Assembly: GCA_903871935.1 (NCBI GenBank)
Contig: CAIQIQ010000017.1
Span: forward strand, 62,001-126,000
DNA from: an uncultured Phycisphaerales bacterium
GTDB taxonomy: Bacteria; Planctomycetota; Phycisphaerae; Tepidisphaerales; Tepidisphaeraceae
Reading direction: 5' to 3'
Length of the DNA stretch: 64,000 nt
Part shown: positions 10,122 through 19,329 of the stretch, one piece after another
Layout: every line of letters starts with the position of its first letter
Numbering within the stretch: the first letter of the stretch is position 1
The notes under the pieces: model-generated
Databases searched by the model: none
What the model was told of the DNA's origin: nothing
The model's input: only the letters and a program-made list of their open reading frames with translations
Position numbers and translations under genes: made by a program

Positions 10122-10178
10122 ATTGCGGTGCATAAAGTCTGTGCGCATGAGCGTCTCTGTTCCAGAGAGGCAAGCCTC

Positions 10179-11537
10179 ATGAGATGGATCACAGCAATAA
10201 CGGGTGGGGTCATACTCGCAGCAGTTATTGCTGCCGCCGCAGACTCACCACAGCAACTCCCCTACCCCATTGTGGATACCGGCCAGACACGGATATTCAG
10301 CGAGCATGGGCAATTGCTTCGTGCTCCGGCCGCAGGTGATGCCTTCTATGGGCAGGATGAGATGTATGAAGGGCTTGTCCCTGCATACAAAGACGATGGC
10401 GATGGCACCATCACGGACTTGAACACGGGATTGATGTGGGTGCAGGCACGCGGAAGCAAAGTGACCTTCACGGATGCAGTTGCCGGGGCGTCCAAGTGCC
10501 GAGTTGGCGGATACACCGACTGGCGAATGCCCACGATCAAGGAGCTTTACTCTCTGATCAACTTCAACGGAGGCTTTCACCTGACGGTGGCGGCGTCGAC
10601 GCCCTACCTGGACACGAAGTACTTCGGCTTCACCTACGGCGATGAATCGCGCGGTGAACGCGCGATCGACTGCCAGGATTGGAGCGCCACGCAGTACATC
10701 GGTAAGACGATGACCGGCAACGCAACGGTGTTTGGGGTGAACTTCGCCGATGGCCGGATCAAAGGTTACCCACGCGACCGAGGGCCGCGCGGCGAGATGC
10801 ACAAGCTTTATGTGCGCTATGTGCGTGGGAATTCCGATTACGGCAGGAACAGTTTCCATGACAATGGCGATGGAACCGTCAGTGACAGCGCGACTGGGCT
10901 GATGTGGTCGAAGACGGACGGCGGCAAAGGGATGGACTGGAAGACCGCGTTGGCCTGGGTGCAGGCACAGAATGCCCTGAAGTACGGCGGGCACGATGAC
11001 TGGCGGATGCCCAATGCCAAGGAATTGCAGAGCATCGTTGACTACACGCGAGCGCCGGATGTGACGCATTCGCCGGCCATTGACCCGATGTTCCAGACGA
11101 CACAACTTGGCGATGGCGAATATCCGTTCTTCTGGTCAAGCACCACGCACCTGGATGGCCCGCCGGACCGGATGGGCGGCGCGGCGGTTTACATTGCTTT
11201 CGGCCGGGCGACCGGCTGGATGCAGTTCCCGCCGGACCAGGGCGAGTATCGACTGCTCGATGTGCATGGCGCTGGTGCGCAGCGCAGCGACCCCAAGAGC
11301 GGTGATCCGGCCGACTACCCGCATGGGCGCGGTCCGCAGGGCGACGTGATCCGGATCAACAACTTCGTCCGCCTGGTGCGGAACATCGAGCTCGATGCGG
11401 TGCGGGTCGTGAAGCCGGATCTGACGCCAATGCCGGTGGTTCAGGTCGGACCCCCTGGCGGGGAAATGTCGGGCGATGGGTTTGGGCCGCCGCCGGATCA
11501 ACGGAGAAGACCGATGTCTGGCCGGCCACGCAGGTAG
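10179..11537 (+). CDS. Secreted protein with two tandem DUF1566 (Lcl C-terminal-like) domains
   Basis: The protein is 452 residues long from the ATG at 10179, which has AGAGAGG eight bases upstream. A signal peptide occupies residues 1-23 (I-T-G-G-V-I-L-A-A-V-I-A-A-A-A-D). Two copies of the DUF1566 pattern follow: D-G-T-I-T-D-L-N-T-G-L-M-W ... G-G-Y-T-D-W-R-M-P-T-I-K-E-L and D-G-T-V-S-D-S-A-T-G-L-M-W ... G-G-H-D-D-W-R-M-P-N-A-K-E-L. Such domains occur in secreted or surface proteins and probably form a C-type-lectin-like fold; the ligand is unknown. A proline- and arginine-rich tail ends the protein. The convergent amidotransferase gene ends 18 nt away. Confidence 0.85.
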   Translation: MRWITAITGGVILAAVIAAAADSPQQLPYPIVDTGQTRIFSEHGQLLRAPAAGDAFYGQDEMYEGLVPAYKDDGDGTITDLNTGLMWVQARGSKVTFTDAVAGASKCRVGGYTDWRMPTIKELYSLINFNGGFHLTVAASTPYLDTKYFGFTYGDESRGERAIDCQDWSATQYIGKTMTGNATVFGVNFADGRIKGYPRDRGPRGEMHKLYVRYVRGNSDYGRNSFHDNGDGTVSDSATGLMWSKTDGGKGMDWKTALAWVQAQNALKYGGHDDWRMPNAKELQSIVDYTRAPDVTHSPAIDPMFQTTQLGDGEYPFFWSSTTHLDGPPDRMGGAAVYIAFGRATGWMQFPPDQGEYRLLDVHGAGAQRSDPKSGDPADYPHGRGPQGDVIRINNFVRLVRNIELDAVRVVKPDLTPMPVVQVGPPGGEMSGDGFGPPPDQRRRPMSGRPRR

Positions 11538-11555
11538 CTGGTGGGGTCACCAGCT

Positions 11556-12125
11556 CTACTTCTTCAGGAAATTCGCCAGAAGGCGCTGGCCCTGCTCGGT
11601 AAGGAAGCTTTCGGGGTGGTATTGGACACCTTCCAGCGGCCAGGTTTTGTGGCGGATGCCCATGATTTCATCTTTGTCGGTCCAGCTTGTGACGATGAAA
11701 TCTGCCGGCACGGTGCCGGGACGGATCACCAGGGAGTGATAGCGCGTGGCAGTGAAGGGATTGGGCATGCCTTCATAGATGGCCTTGCCATCGTGATGAA
11801 TCTGGTCCGTCTTGCCGTGCATCAGGCGCCAGTTACGCTCAACGATGCCACCGTAGACATAGCCGATGCACTGATGGCCGAGGCACACACCCAGGACCGG
11901 GAGCTTCGGAGCGAAGTGCTTGATGATCTCGTTGCTCATGCCGCCCTCTTTGGGCGTGCAAGGGCCTGGTGAGATAACGATGTGAGTGGGTTTGAGCGCC
12001 TCAACGTCCGCGATGGTGACTTTGTCATTGCGGAAGACCTTTATCGGACGCGAAGGATCGACCTCGCCCAACTTCTGGACGAGGTTGTAGGTAAACGAGT
12101 CGTAGTTGTCGATTAGCACAATCAC
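11556..12125 (-). CDS. Glutamine amidotransferase of anthranilate/aminodeoxychorismate synthase (TrpG/PabA)
   Basis: This subunit releases ammonia from glutamine for anthranilate or 4-amino-4-deoxychorismate synthesis. The 189-residue protein starts V-I-V-L-I-D-N-Y-D-S-F-T-Y-N, has the oxyanion-loop I-S-P-G-P-C-T-P-K-E, the nucleophile in G-V-C-L-G-H-Q and the His-Glu pair in Y-H-P-E-S-F. The start is a GTG at 12125 with AAGG about eight bases upstream; it gives the usual family N-terminus. Whether it serves tryptophan or folate synthesis cannot be told without its TrpE/PabB partner, which is not in the window. It lies in line with the carbonic-anhydrase-like gene upstream. Confidence 0.93.
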   Translation of the reverse strand: MIVLIDNYDSFTYNLVQKLGEVDPSRPIKVFRNDKVTIADVEALKPTHIVISPGPCTPKEGGMSNEIIKHFAPKLPVLGVCLGHQCIGYVYGGIVERNWRLMHGKTDQIHHDGKAIYEGMPNPFTATRYHSLVIRPGTVPADFIVTSWTDKDEIMGIRHKTWPLEGVQYHPESFLTEQGQRLLANFLKK

Positions 12126-12187
12126 GGAGAAATACCTTACGGGCAGAAGCCAGACCTGGCAACCAGAGCTGCAAGGCGCATGATTCC

Positions 12188-12730
12188 TCAGCTTTCCCGC
12201 ACGCCCCACAGGCGGTTGGTATCGATGCGGTAAAACAGCGGCGTTACCGCGACTTTGGGGTAGCGCAGACGCAGACGTTTGGCTTCGACCAGGAGAAAAT
12301 CGATCTCGTTGCCAATCTCAAACATCGGCGCAAACTGCGTGAAATGCTCGGTGGCGAAGTCACGATCCCAGCCGGCATGCTCGACCAGGCCATCGATGAA
12401 AGCCTGACGCCGCGACATCAGGTTGACCATGCCGCAGTTATCGTGGCCGATCAAGGCAATGTGGCGCACACCCCCGATAGCGATGGCATAGGAAACCTTG
12501 AATTCACTGTAGCGGAGATTGCCGCCGCCGGATCGGATGATATAGGCGAACTGATCGGGAATGCGCAGGTGTTTGCGGTGATCCATGCACATGCCCACGA
12601 GGAGCCGTGCGGTTGCGCAAGGCTCCAAGTCGCGGCCCATGTTTTGATACTGGAGCAGTTCGCCCACCGGAGTATGGCGAATCTGCTCCGAGATGTCTTC
12701 GATGCAGTTGACAGGAAAGAGTCGATCCAT
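12188..12730 (-). CDS. Beta-carbonic-anhydrase-like zinc protein
   Basis: A 180-residue protein with the core metal motifs of beta-carbonic anhydrases: G-M-C-M-D-H-R-K, matching the family's C-x-D-x-R (zinc cysteine plus Asp-Arg dyad), and G-H-D-N-C-G-M, matching H-x-x-C. The R-x-A-G-N loop of standard enzymes appears as R-S-G-G-G-N. The usual reaction is reversible hydration of CO2. The changed loop could mean a divergent activity, so the substrate is left open. The start at 12730 (M-D-R-L-F) has AGGA nine bases upstream and is preferred over ATGs at 12751 and 12814. Same strand as the cysteine-rich gene upstream, gap 83 nt. Confidence 0.78.
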   Translation of the reverse strand: MDRLFPVNCIEDISEQIRHTPVGELLQYQNMGRDLEPCATARLLVGMCMDHRKHLRIPDQFAYIIRSGGGNLRYSEFKVSYAIAIGGVRHIALIGHDNCGMVNLMSRRQAFIDGLVEHAGWDRDFATEHFTQFAPMFEIGNEIDFLLVEAKRLRLRYPKVAVTPLFYRIDTNRLWGVRES

Positions 12731-12813
12731 ACAGACTGTCCTGGGCATCATAGTGGCCGGCGCCTGATAAGCCAGAGACCGGTCCTGCAACCAGGTCATT
12801 ATTGGCAGCAACA

Positions 12814-13650
12814 TCAGATCGTGGAGCGGGACGCCAGTCGGGCGGCGGAGTTGCGATGCAGAGCGGTGCCTTCAAACCTGGAGGATCGAGCCAACCAGCT
12901 ATAGAAGAGAACATCGGGGCTCTGGTCGCCGACGGCAAGTGATGAGAGCTCAACGGCCCGTTTGAGCGTTACGCGGATGGCGGCATCGAGCGTGTCATAG
13001 GTCTTGCCGATCCGCTGCTTCACCCGCTCCAGGCGGGCGGGGGAGATCAGGCCGCGAGCCTGTTGGCCGGCAAGTTCTACCGCGGCACTGTCCAGGACGC
13101 CGGCGAGTTTGTTGAGATTGGCGATGCGGTGCAGGCAAGCTTCGACAGTCAACTCCGGAGGCGAAGCACCATCCTCGGGAACGAGCCTGGCGGCTCCGCT
13201 GGCGGCAATGCAGAGGCGGTAACTCAGAACCAACGAGCGAAGGTCATCGGGGCACTTGCCATAGCCGGAGAGGCCGGTGCCCCGGCAGGTTTCGCAAGGC
13301 TCGCGCCGCATGCCAAGACACGCGCGGCAGACGATGCCATTTTCCCCCCGACCGGTGCCATCGCATGGGGAGCACTCGCGCCTGCCGCGGGTGCAATAGG
13401 AACAGGAGCCGGTGGCATAGGCCAAGGCCAGGCCGCTGAGGCCTTCGCGGCCGATCGACGAGGTGATCCACTGCGTCAAGGGAATGGAATCGGGCGCCTG
13501 GCCGCTGGCAAGGATCTGCTCGAAAAGTCTCATGGCGATATGAGGCCGGCGCGCGGACAGTGCCGCATGAACGTCAGCCAAAACCGCGTCCGCATAGAGA
13601 CGTGCATCCGCCACAACGGTACCCTCACAATGGCAACTATAGATTACCAT
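12814..13650 (-). CDS. Cysteine-rich protein with DnaJ-type zinc-finger repeats, no J domain
   Basis: 278 residues. Residues ~95-145 hold repeated C-x-x-C-x-G-x-G-like motifs: C-S-Y-C-T-R-G, C-S-P-C-D-G-T-G-R-G, C-R-A-C-L-G and C-E-T-C-R-G-T-G. This arrangement matches the central zinc-binding region of DnaJ/Hsp40. There is no H-P-D J-domain motif, so it is not a classical DnaJ. The rest is helical with no membrane segment. The start at 13650 is chosen because the earlier ATG would overlap the CusA-like gene by 59 nt; no clear ribosome binding site is seen. The role is unknown, possibly protein or thiol interaction. Confidence 0.68.
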   Translation of the reverse strand: MVIYSCHCEGTVVADARLYADAVLADVHAALSARRPHIAMRLFEQILASGQAPDSIPLTQWITSSIGREGLSGLALAYATGSCSYCTRGRRECSPCDGTGRGENGIVCRACLGMRREPCETCRGTGLSGYGKCPDDLRSLVLSYRLCIAASGAARLVPEDGASPPELTVEACLHRIANLNKLAGVLDSAAVELAGQQARGLISPARLERVKQRIGKTYDTLDAAIRVTLKRAVELSSLAVGDQSPDVLFYSWLARSSRFEGTALHRNSAARLASRSTI

Positions 13651-13708
13651 ATCAAGCGGCAGATTGGTAGGCACTAATTGCGGGAATTTGGCAATGGGGT
13701 GCCGATTG

Positions 13709-16700
13709 TTAGCCGGCGGTCGCGGGTGATAATCTGGAGATTTTGCCGACTTGCCCAAGTTCACCATTTATCCCATTTAGTTTCTGCCAGCGGCGGCGGC
13801 GGATCCAGTAGAAGAGGACAGGGATCATCAGGTCGATCACTTCATCGGAGATCAGCAGCCCACCGAGCACCGGGGCCGCCATCGGCCGCATGATCTCGGC
13901 GCCGGTGCCTGTGGCCCATAGCATCGGCACCAGGCCGACGATGGCGACACCTTCGGTCAGAAGCTTGGGGCGCAAGCGGTGGACAGCGCCCTCGATGACG
14001 GCGGTGCGAAGCTTGTCCAGACTCTCTATGTTCGCCAAACCTCCGCGCTTATCGATCGCTTCGCGCAGGTAAACGAGCATGATGACGCCGGTCTCGGTCG
14101 CCATGCCAAAGGCGGCCACATAACCGATCGAAACGATCACGCTGAAGTTGAAGCCGAAGGCGGCCTGGAACATGATCGAGCCGGCCAGCGCGCCCACGAC
14201 CGCGAGCGATACCAGCAGTGAATCCATCCCATCATGGAAGGTGACGTAGAGCAGGAAGAGGATCATGGCGATGACCATCGGGAAGATCAGCGCCATGGTC
14301 TGGCGGGCGCGCACCTGGTGTTCAAACTCGCCGGTCCATTCAATGCTCATGCCGGTGCCGGCCAGGCGCGCCTCGATCGGGCGGATCGCCTGGCGGGCCT
14401 CATCGACGAAGCCGATGACATCGCGGTCGCGCACGTTCAGGGTGACGTAGTTTCGCAGCCGGCCGTTCTCGCTCTTGATCATGCTCGGGCCTTCGGTGAT
14501 TTGGATATCGGCGACCATGCGGAGGGGGATATGCATGGTGCTGGGCTCGAGATCGGCTGAGAGGATAGACTGTTGGTTGTTGATTGTTGATTGCCTTGCA
14601 GGTGACGCGGTGGCGCCAGAGTTCCCTGACGTTCCCCCACTCATCCCAGCGCCGCCAGCGGCCGGCTTTGCGCCTTGGTCCATGGTACGGCGTGAAGACA
14701 AAGCATTGCCGCTCACAGCCTGCGAAAGGACAGCGGGCGTGGCGCGGGCCGTGATCAGCACATCGCCGATGGCATCGACATCCTGCCAGTAGTCGCGGGC
14801 ATAGCGCAGGCGGATCGGGAACCGCTGGCGGCCCTCAACGGAGGTGGTAGTTTTGGCGCCGCCCATGGCAACCTCGATCGCATCAGCCAGTTCGCCCATG
14901 TTCACACCGTAGTATCGGGCCTTTTCCTGATCGACGCGAATCTCCACATAGCGTTTGCCCACGGCCTGATCGGGAACCACATCGACAGCGCCGGGGATGC
15001 TCTTAAGCTTCGCGGCGACTTCCTGGCTGATCTTCTGCACCTCTTCGATCGCCTTGTCGAGCGGCTTGCCTGTGGGTCCGAAGACTTTCACGCCAATCTG
15101 CGTGCGGACACCGGTGGCGAGCATATTCACCCGGTTGATGATCGGCTGCGTCCACGCATTGCCCCAGCCGGGCATCTGTAACTCAGAGTCCATCTCCTTG
15201 AGCAAATCGTCCTTGGTCTTCTGCCAGAGGAAAAGACGCTTGCTGAGGTCGGGAGTAAGGGAAGAAGAGATCTGAGATCTGAGAGTGGAGGTCGGAGATT
15301 GCATCTTGGCGTCGAACGTGGTCCCCTTGCTGCTCTTGACCAGGGCGTCGATCAGAAGATCGTTCGTCAGCCGCGCGCCATAATCGAACAGCTCCCAGTT
15401 CAGCGTCCTGGTGCGTTGTGTCCAGAGGGAATCGCGTTGCTTCTCCAGGTGAACGAGCAGGCGTTCGGCCGGGCTCTTGGCGGCAAAGCCGAGCGCCTGC
15501 ACGACAAAGCGAAGGCTGTCCTGGGCGGTATTCGGCGGATCCAGGAGCAGATCATCACGCTGCGGGCAGATGCCACGGGAGACCAGTTCCTTCTGCACCG
15601 ATGTCAGCAGCTTATCGACCTCTTCCTGCCGCAGCGATTCACTCAGGAGCTGTGCATGCGGCATCACGGCGGCGATGAGAGCCTGGTGATCTTCTTTGGT
15701 CGGTTCGCGCAGGATGGCCGGCTTGCCATCGCGCGGCGGCAGAGTATGGACGTGGTCAAGAACGAAAGTGACAGCCAAATCCGCGAGGGTTTTGGTAACG
15801 TCGGTCTCGTATTCGAGCTGCCGGCGGCGGGCAAGGTCGCGCAGGGCACGGTCAAACTGCTCGCTGACACTCATCGTGGCGACGTTGAGCAACTCAACGG
15901 CCGGGCCCAGACGCGGGTTGTATTTCAGGAACTGGGGGTCCTGCATCGCCTTGACGGCCTTTGACCAGTCATCCTTTGCCACTTGGCCGGCTACGAGCAG
16001 GTTCTGCTCCTGCAGTTTGGCGGCAACGATCCCGGCCTGCTCGGCCAGATCTTCATATCGCAACTTGCGCTTGGGCCACCAGTCGGGGGGATGGAGCGTG
16101 ACGACGGTCTCTATCATGTCGATGGGCGAGGGATCGGTGGCGGTATCGGCGCGGCCGATCTTGCCGACGACACCTTCAACCTCCGGGAAGCCGCGCATGA
16201 TGCGGTCGCGGAGCATGACATCATCCAATGCCTGCCCCATGGCAATGCGCGGAGCGCTGGTGGGCATGTCGAGGATGCTGCCCTCGTTGAGAGAAGGCAT
16301 GAACTCGCCGCCAAGTTTGCGCAAGTGAGTATCGGCGAGATACGCCACGGACATAAACGATGCGAGGGCAAGCAGGCGAATGATCAAGCCGGCGAGGAAG
16401 CCGCCCTTCCGGCCGGTGGGGTCGCCGGCTCTACGGATGCGCATCCCGAGAAGGATGAACACCACACCCAGCCCCAACACCACCTGCTGCACGAGCGGCG
16501 AGCCGACGAAGCCAGCGCCAAGGGCCAGAATCACGGCCATCATCCACCAGACGGCGCCCGGACGGTCGATCACCCAGGACAGCATTGGCTTGTAGATATG
16601 GATGAAGCTGCGGACGATCAGGTTATCTTCCTCGCTCTTGAGCCGGCCGCGGATCAGCCCTGGGATCAATGCCGGCACGAACGTGATCGCCAGCAGCGCC

Positions 16701-18142
16701 ACACCCACCATGGCGAAGCTCTTGGTGTAGGCCAGCGGGTGCGAGAGCTTGCCCTCCTGCCCGCCGAAGGCGAACACCGGCAGGAAGGAAAGGAGCATGA
16801 TCAGCACGGAGAAGAAGATCGGCCGGCCCACCAGCCGGCAGGCATGAACGATGATCTCGGTGGTATCACCGGAAACCGGCTTGTCGCCGAAATGGCTCTT
16901 CAGGTCATGCGTGGCATTCTCGACCATCACCACGGCCGCATCGACAAGAATGCCGATGGAGATGGCGATGCCGCAGAGCGACATGATGTTGCTGGGGATC
17001 TTCAGGTGATACATCAGCAGGAAGCTGATCAGCACTGCCATGGGCAGCGTAAGGCAGACAACCAGAGCGGAGCGGAAGTGAGCGAGGATGAGCAGAATCG
17101 CGATGGCCGCGATGATCATCTCTTCCTTGAGGGTCCCGGTGACGGTGTGGATGGCACTTTCGATCAGGCGGGTGCGGTCATAGAAGGGGACGATGCGAAC
17201 ACCTTCGGGCAAGCCGGACTGGACCTTGCGGATGGCATCTTTGACGGCCCGCGTCACCGCCAATGGGTTCTCGCCGTCGCGCATCATCACCACACCGCCG
17301 ACGGCTTCCCGGCCGTTCTTCTCCAGGGCGCTGCGACGATATTCCGGACCAAGCTGAACGACCGCCACATCCTTTACGCGGATCGGTGTGCCCTGCCGCG
17401 ATTCGACGATGACATTCTCCAGATCATTGATGCCGCGCAGCCAGCCAACACCGCGGACGATGTACTCGGCCCCATTGGCGACGACGGTCTTGCCGCCGAC
17501 ACTCATGTTCGATCGCTGTATGGCGGAGTAGACACTGCCCAGCGGTAAGTCATAGGAACGGAGCTTGCTGGGATCGACATCCACCTGGTACTCGCGCACC
17601 ATACCGCCGACCGAAGCGACCTCGGCCACACCAGGAACGGCCGCCAACTGATAGCGAACAATGTAATCCTGAGCAGCTCGCAGCTCATCCAGGCTCTTGC
17701 CTTCCCCCTCCACGTTGTACCAGAAGATCTGCCCGAGTGCCGTGGCGTCGGGAGCCATATACGGGACAACGCCCTGCGGTAACTGCGATTGGGCAACGGT
17801 CAGGCGTTCGAGTACTCGCGTGCGGGCGAAGTAGAAGTCGGTCCCTTCGTCGAAAATGATGTTGATCATCGAGAAGTTGAATTCGCTCGATGATCGAATC
17901 GACTTCACACCTGCGAGGCCCTGCAATTGCACGGAAAGTGGGTAGGTGATCTGCTCCTCGATGTCCTGCGGGCTGCGCCCCATCCAGTCGGTAAAGACGA
18001 TCACCTGATTCTCAGAGAGGTCGGGAATGGCATCGACGGGGGTATGGATGACGGCATAAAGTCCCCAGATGGCGATGCCCAGCCAGGTGAGGATCACCAG
18101 CCAGCGGTTGCGGACGGAGAATTCAATGATCCTGGCAATCAT
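13709..18142 (-). CDS. CusA/CzcA-type heavy-metal efflux RND pump with two large insertions
   Basis: The inner-membrane pump of a tripartite metal exporter, driven by protons. It starts M-I-A-R-I-I-E-F-S-V-R-N-R-W-L and has the heavy-metal RND signatures T-P-V-D-A-I-P-D-L-S, F-M-P-S-L-N-E-G and G-K-I-G-R-A-D-T-A-T-D-P-S-P. The length, 1477 residues, is far above the family's ~1040. About 285 extra residues sit near positions 700-985 in the periplasmic porter domain, just before P-G-W-G-N-A-W-T-Q-P, and ~70 near 1130-1200, rich in Gly, Ser and Ala. Both inserts contain simple-repeat-like DNA (about 15265-15300 and 14565-14597). The frame stays open throughout. The exported metal (Cu, Ag, Zn, Co or Cd) cannot be fixed. 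Confidence 0.93.
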   Translation of the reverse strand: MIARIIEFSVRNRWLVILTWLGIAIWGLYAVIHTPVDAIPDLSENQVIVFTDWMGRSPQDIEEQITYPLSVQLQGLAGVKSIRSSSEFNFSMINIIFDEGTDFYFARTRVLERLTVAQSQLPQGVVPYMAPDATALGQIFWYNVEGEGKSLDELRAAQDYIVRYQLAAVPGVAEVASVGGMVREYQVDVDPSKLRSYDLPLGSVYSAIQRSNMSVGGKTVVANGAEYIVRGVGWLRGINDLENVIVESRQGTPIRVKDVAVVQLGPEYRRSALEKNGREAVGGVVMMRDGENPLAVTRAVKDAIRKVQSGLPEGVRIVPFYDRTRLIESAIHTVTGTLKEEMIIAAIAILLILAHFRSALVVCLTLPMAVLISFLLMYHLKIPSNIMSLCGIAISIGILVDAAVVMVENATHDLKSHFGDKPVSGDTTEIIVHACRLVGRPIFFSVLIMLLSFLPVFAFGGQEGKLSHPLAYTKSFAMVGVALLAITFVPALIPGLIRGRLKSEEDNLIVRSFIHIYKPMLSWVIDRPGAVWWMMAVILALGAGFVGSPLVQQVVLGLGVVFILLGMRIRRAGDPTGRKGGFLAGLIIRLLALASFMSVAYLADTHLRKLGGEFMPSLNEGSILDMPTSAPRIAMGQALDDVMLRDRIMRGFPEVEGVVGKIGRADTATDPSPIDMIETVVTLHPPDWWPKRKLRYEDLAEQAGIVAAKLQEQNLLVAGQVAKDDWSKAVKAMQDPQFLKYNPRLGPAVELLNVATMSVSEQFDRALRDLARRRQLEYETDVTKTLADLAVTFVLDHVHTLPPRDGKPAILREPTKEDHQALIAAVMPHAQLLSESLRQEEVDKLLTSVQKELVSRGICPQRDDLLLDPPNTAQDSLRFVVQALGFAAKSPAERLLVHLEKQRDSLWTQRTRTLNWELFDYGARLTNDLLIDALVKSSKGTTFDAKMQSPTSTLRSQISSSLTPDLSKRLFLWQKTKDDLLKEMDSELQMPGWGNAWTQPIINRVNMLATGVRTQIGVKVFGPTGKPLDKAIEEVQKISQEVAAKLKSIPGAVDVVPDQAVGKRYVEIRVDQEKARYYGVNMGELADAIEVAMGGAKTTTSVEGRQRFPIRLRYARDYWQDVDAIGDVLITARATPAVLSQAVSGNALSSRRTMDQGAKPAAGGAGMSGGTSGNSGATASPARQSTINNQQSILSADLEPSTMHIPLRMVADIQITEGPSMIKSENGRLRNYVTLNVRDRDVIGFVDEARQAIRPIEARLAGTGMSIEWTGEFEHQVRARQTMALIFPMVIAMILFLLYVTFHDGMDSLLVSLAVVGALAGSIMFQAAFGFNFSVIVSIGYVAAFGMATETGVIMLVYLREAIDKRGGLANIESLDKLRTAVIEGAVHRLRPKLLTEGVAIVGLVPMLWATGTGAEIMRPMAAPVLGGLLISDEVIDLMIPVLFYWIRRRRWQKLNGINGELGQVGKISRLSPATAG

Positions 18143-18486
18143 GCGGCCACTAATACTCCGGTTTCACAGCAGCGCGTTCGCGGCGACGACACGCAATGAA
18201 CGGACGATGCGTGATAGAATAGGTATTCGTATAGCATAACGTAAGCTGTGGATTGCCGGGTTCAATCTGGATTTACCCCTTCCTGCGCTCGGGGCAGAGA
18301 TGTCGGCTTGCGAACTGGTGCACGACCTCTATGGGAAATCGACGAGGCTCGGCCTCAGGTCGCGGCCGATCGTGTCCAATGGCAGCACCGCCAGTCGCGG
18401 CGAGCATACAGATCTGGTATCATCGCACCCCAAGATGAGGTAGGCGTTCGAGGCTCCGACACGCGGGTGCGCGAGAAGGCGAACAG
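18143..18486. other. Intergenic region upstream of CusA-like and beta-barrel genes
   Basis: About 340 nt between two divergent genes, so it should hold both promoters. No gene is seen. AT-richer bases occur around 18205-18245 (TAGAAT, TATTCG, ATAGCATAA) and TGGTATCAT lies near 18414-18422; either could be a -10 region. No clear inverted repeat that might be a metal-regulator operator was found by eye. Confidence 0.4.
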
Positions 18487-19206
18487 ATGAGATTGAGCGA
18501 CTGTCGGCTGGGCATCGTCGGGATGCTGGCTCTCGGGTATTGCACGGCCTCCTGGGGTGCTGGCCGCAGCCTTGATGACCGCTACGGCTGGTATATCGCC
18601 GGGTCTGGTGGCTGGACCAATGCCTCGGACCTGAAAACAGACGGCGAAACGAGCGACGGCGACACCGAGTTGCCAGAGTTTGATCTGACACTCGATCCCG
18701 GATATGCCGCCCAACTCAGCGTCGGCACGATGTTTGGGCCATGGCGCGCCGAGGTAGAGGTGGGCTATCGCCGCAATGACATCTCCGATGTGCAGGTGAA
18801 CGGCCAGACCGCAACAACATCTGGCAGCGGGGACATTTCCGCGTTGACATTCGCGGTCAACGGTATCTACGACATCCCGATTGTTGATCGGCTGGGCGCA
18901 TACATTGGCGGCGGCGGCGGCATAGGAATCCTGGACGGCAACGTGCGGGCCGAGACGAGCGACGGGGCCCGATACCAGCTTGACGACAGTGCCGCCGGCG
19001 TAGTCCTGCAATTCATGGCGGGACTTGACCTTAAGGTAAGCGACCAGTTGCACCTCACCGCAGGCTACCGGATGTGGGTCCTGCTCAGCGCGGACGTCTC
19101 GGTGAACACAAATGGCGACAGCAACACGGTCTTGATCCAGAGCGACCAGGGGATCGACCCGCTGCTCATGCACACGCTTGAGATAGGCTTGCGCTACGAG
19201 TTCTGA
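18487..19206 (+). CDS. Outer-membrane beta-barrel protein
   Basis: 239 residues. The N-terminal signal peptide (G-I-V-G-M-L-A-L-G-Y-C) ends near S-W-G-A-G. Alternating amphipathic strands follow, such as G-W-Y-I-A-G-S-G-G-W, A-E-V-E-V-G-Y-R-R-N and L-T-A-G-Y-R-M-W. The last residue is a phenylalanine (L-R-Y-E-F), the typical outer-membrane sorting signal. The fold resembles the OmpA/OmpW-type porin-like barrels. The start has GAAGG about nine bases upstream. The gene is on the plus strand and separates the CusA-like gene from the CusB/CusC-like genes, so it is transcribed apart from them. A link with metal resistance is possible but not shown. Confidence 0.78.
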   Translation: MRLSDCRLGIVGMLALGYCTASWGAGRSLDDRYGWYIAGSGGWTNASDLKTDGETSDGDTELPEFDLTLDPGYAAQLSVGTMFGPWRAEVEVGYRRNDISDVQVNGQTATTSGSGDISALTFAVNGIYDIPIVDRLGAYIGGGGGIGILDGNVRAETSDGARYQLDDSAAGVVLQFMAGLDLKVSDQLHLTAGYRMWVLLSADVSVNTNGDSNTVLIQSDQGIDPLLMHTLEIGLRYEF

Positions 19207-19329
19207 GCGCGGCCCCGCCGAACGCTCTTGCACCACTACCTCATGTTCGGTGCAATGCGGGAGGTGTGCGCTCATCGCCGCGAAGTCTCCTGTAGCACAT
19301 GGTCGTCGCGAAGACCAGGAATCGGCGCG

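Noticed and set aside
15983-17548. A 521-codon plus-strand frame inside the pump gene
   Set aside because: Antisense to the CusA-like gene; the translation is rich in His, Asp and Gln with no domain or start signal.
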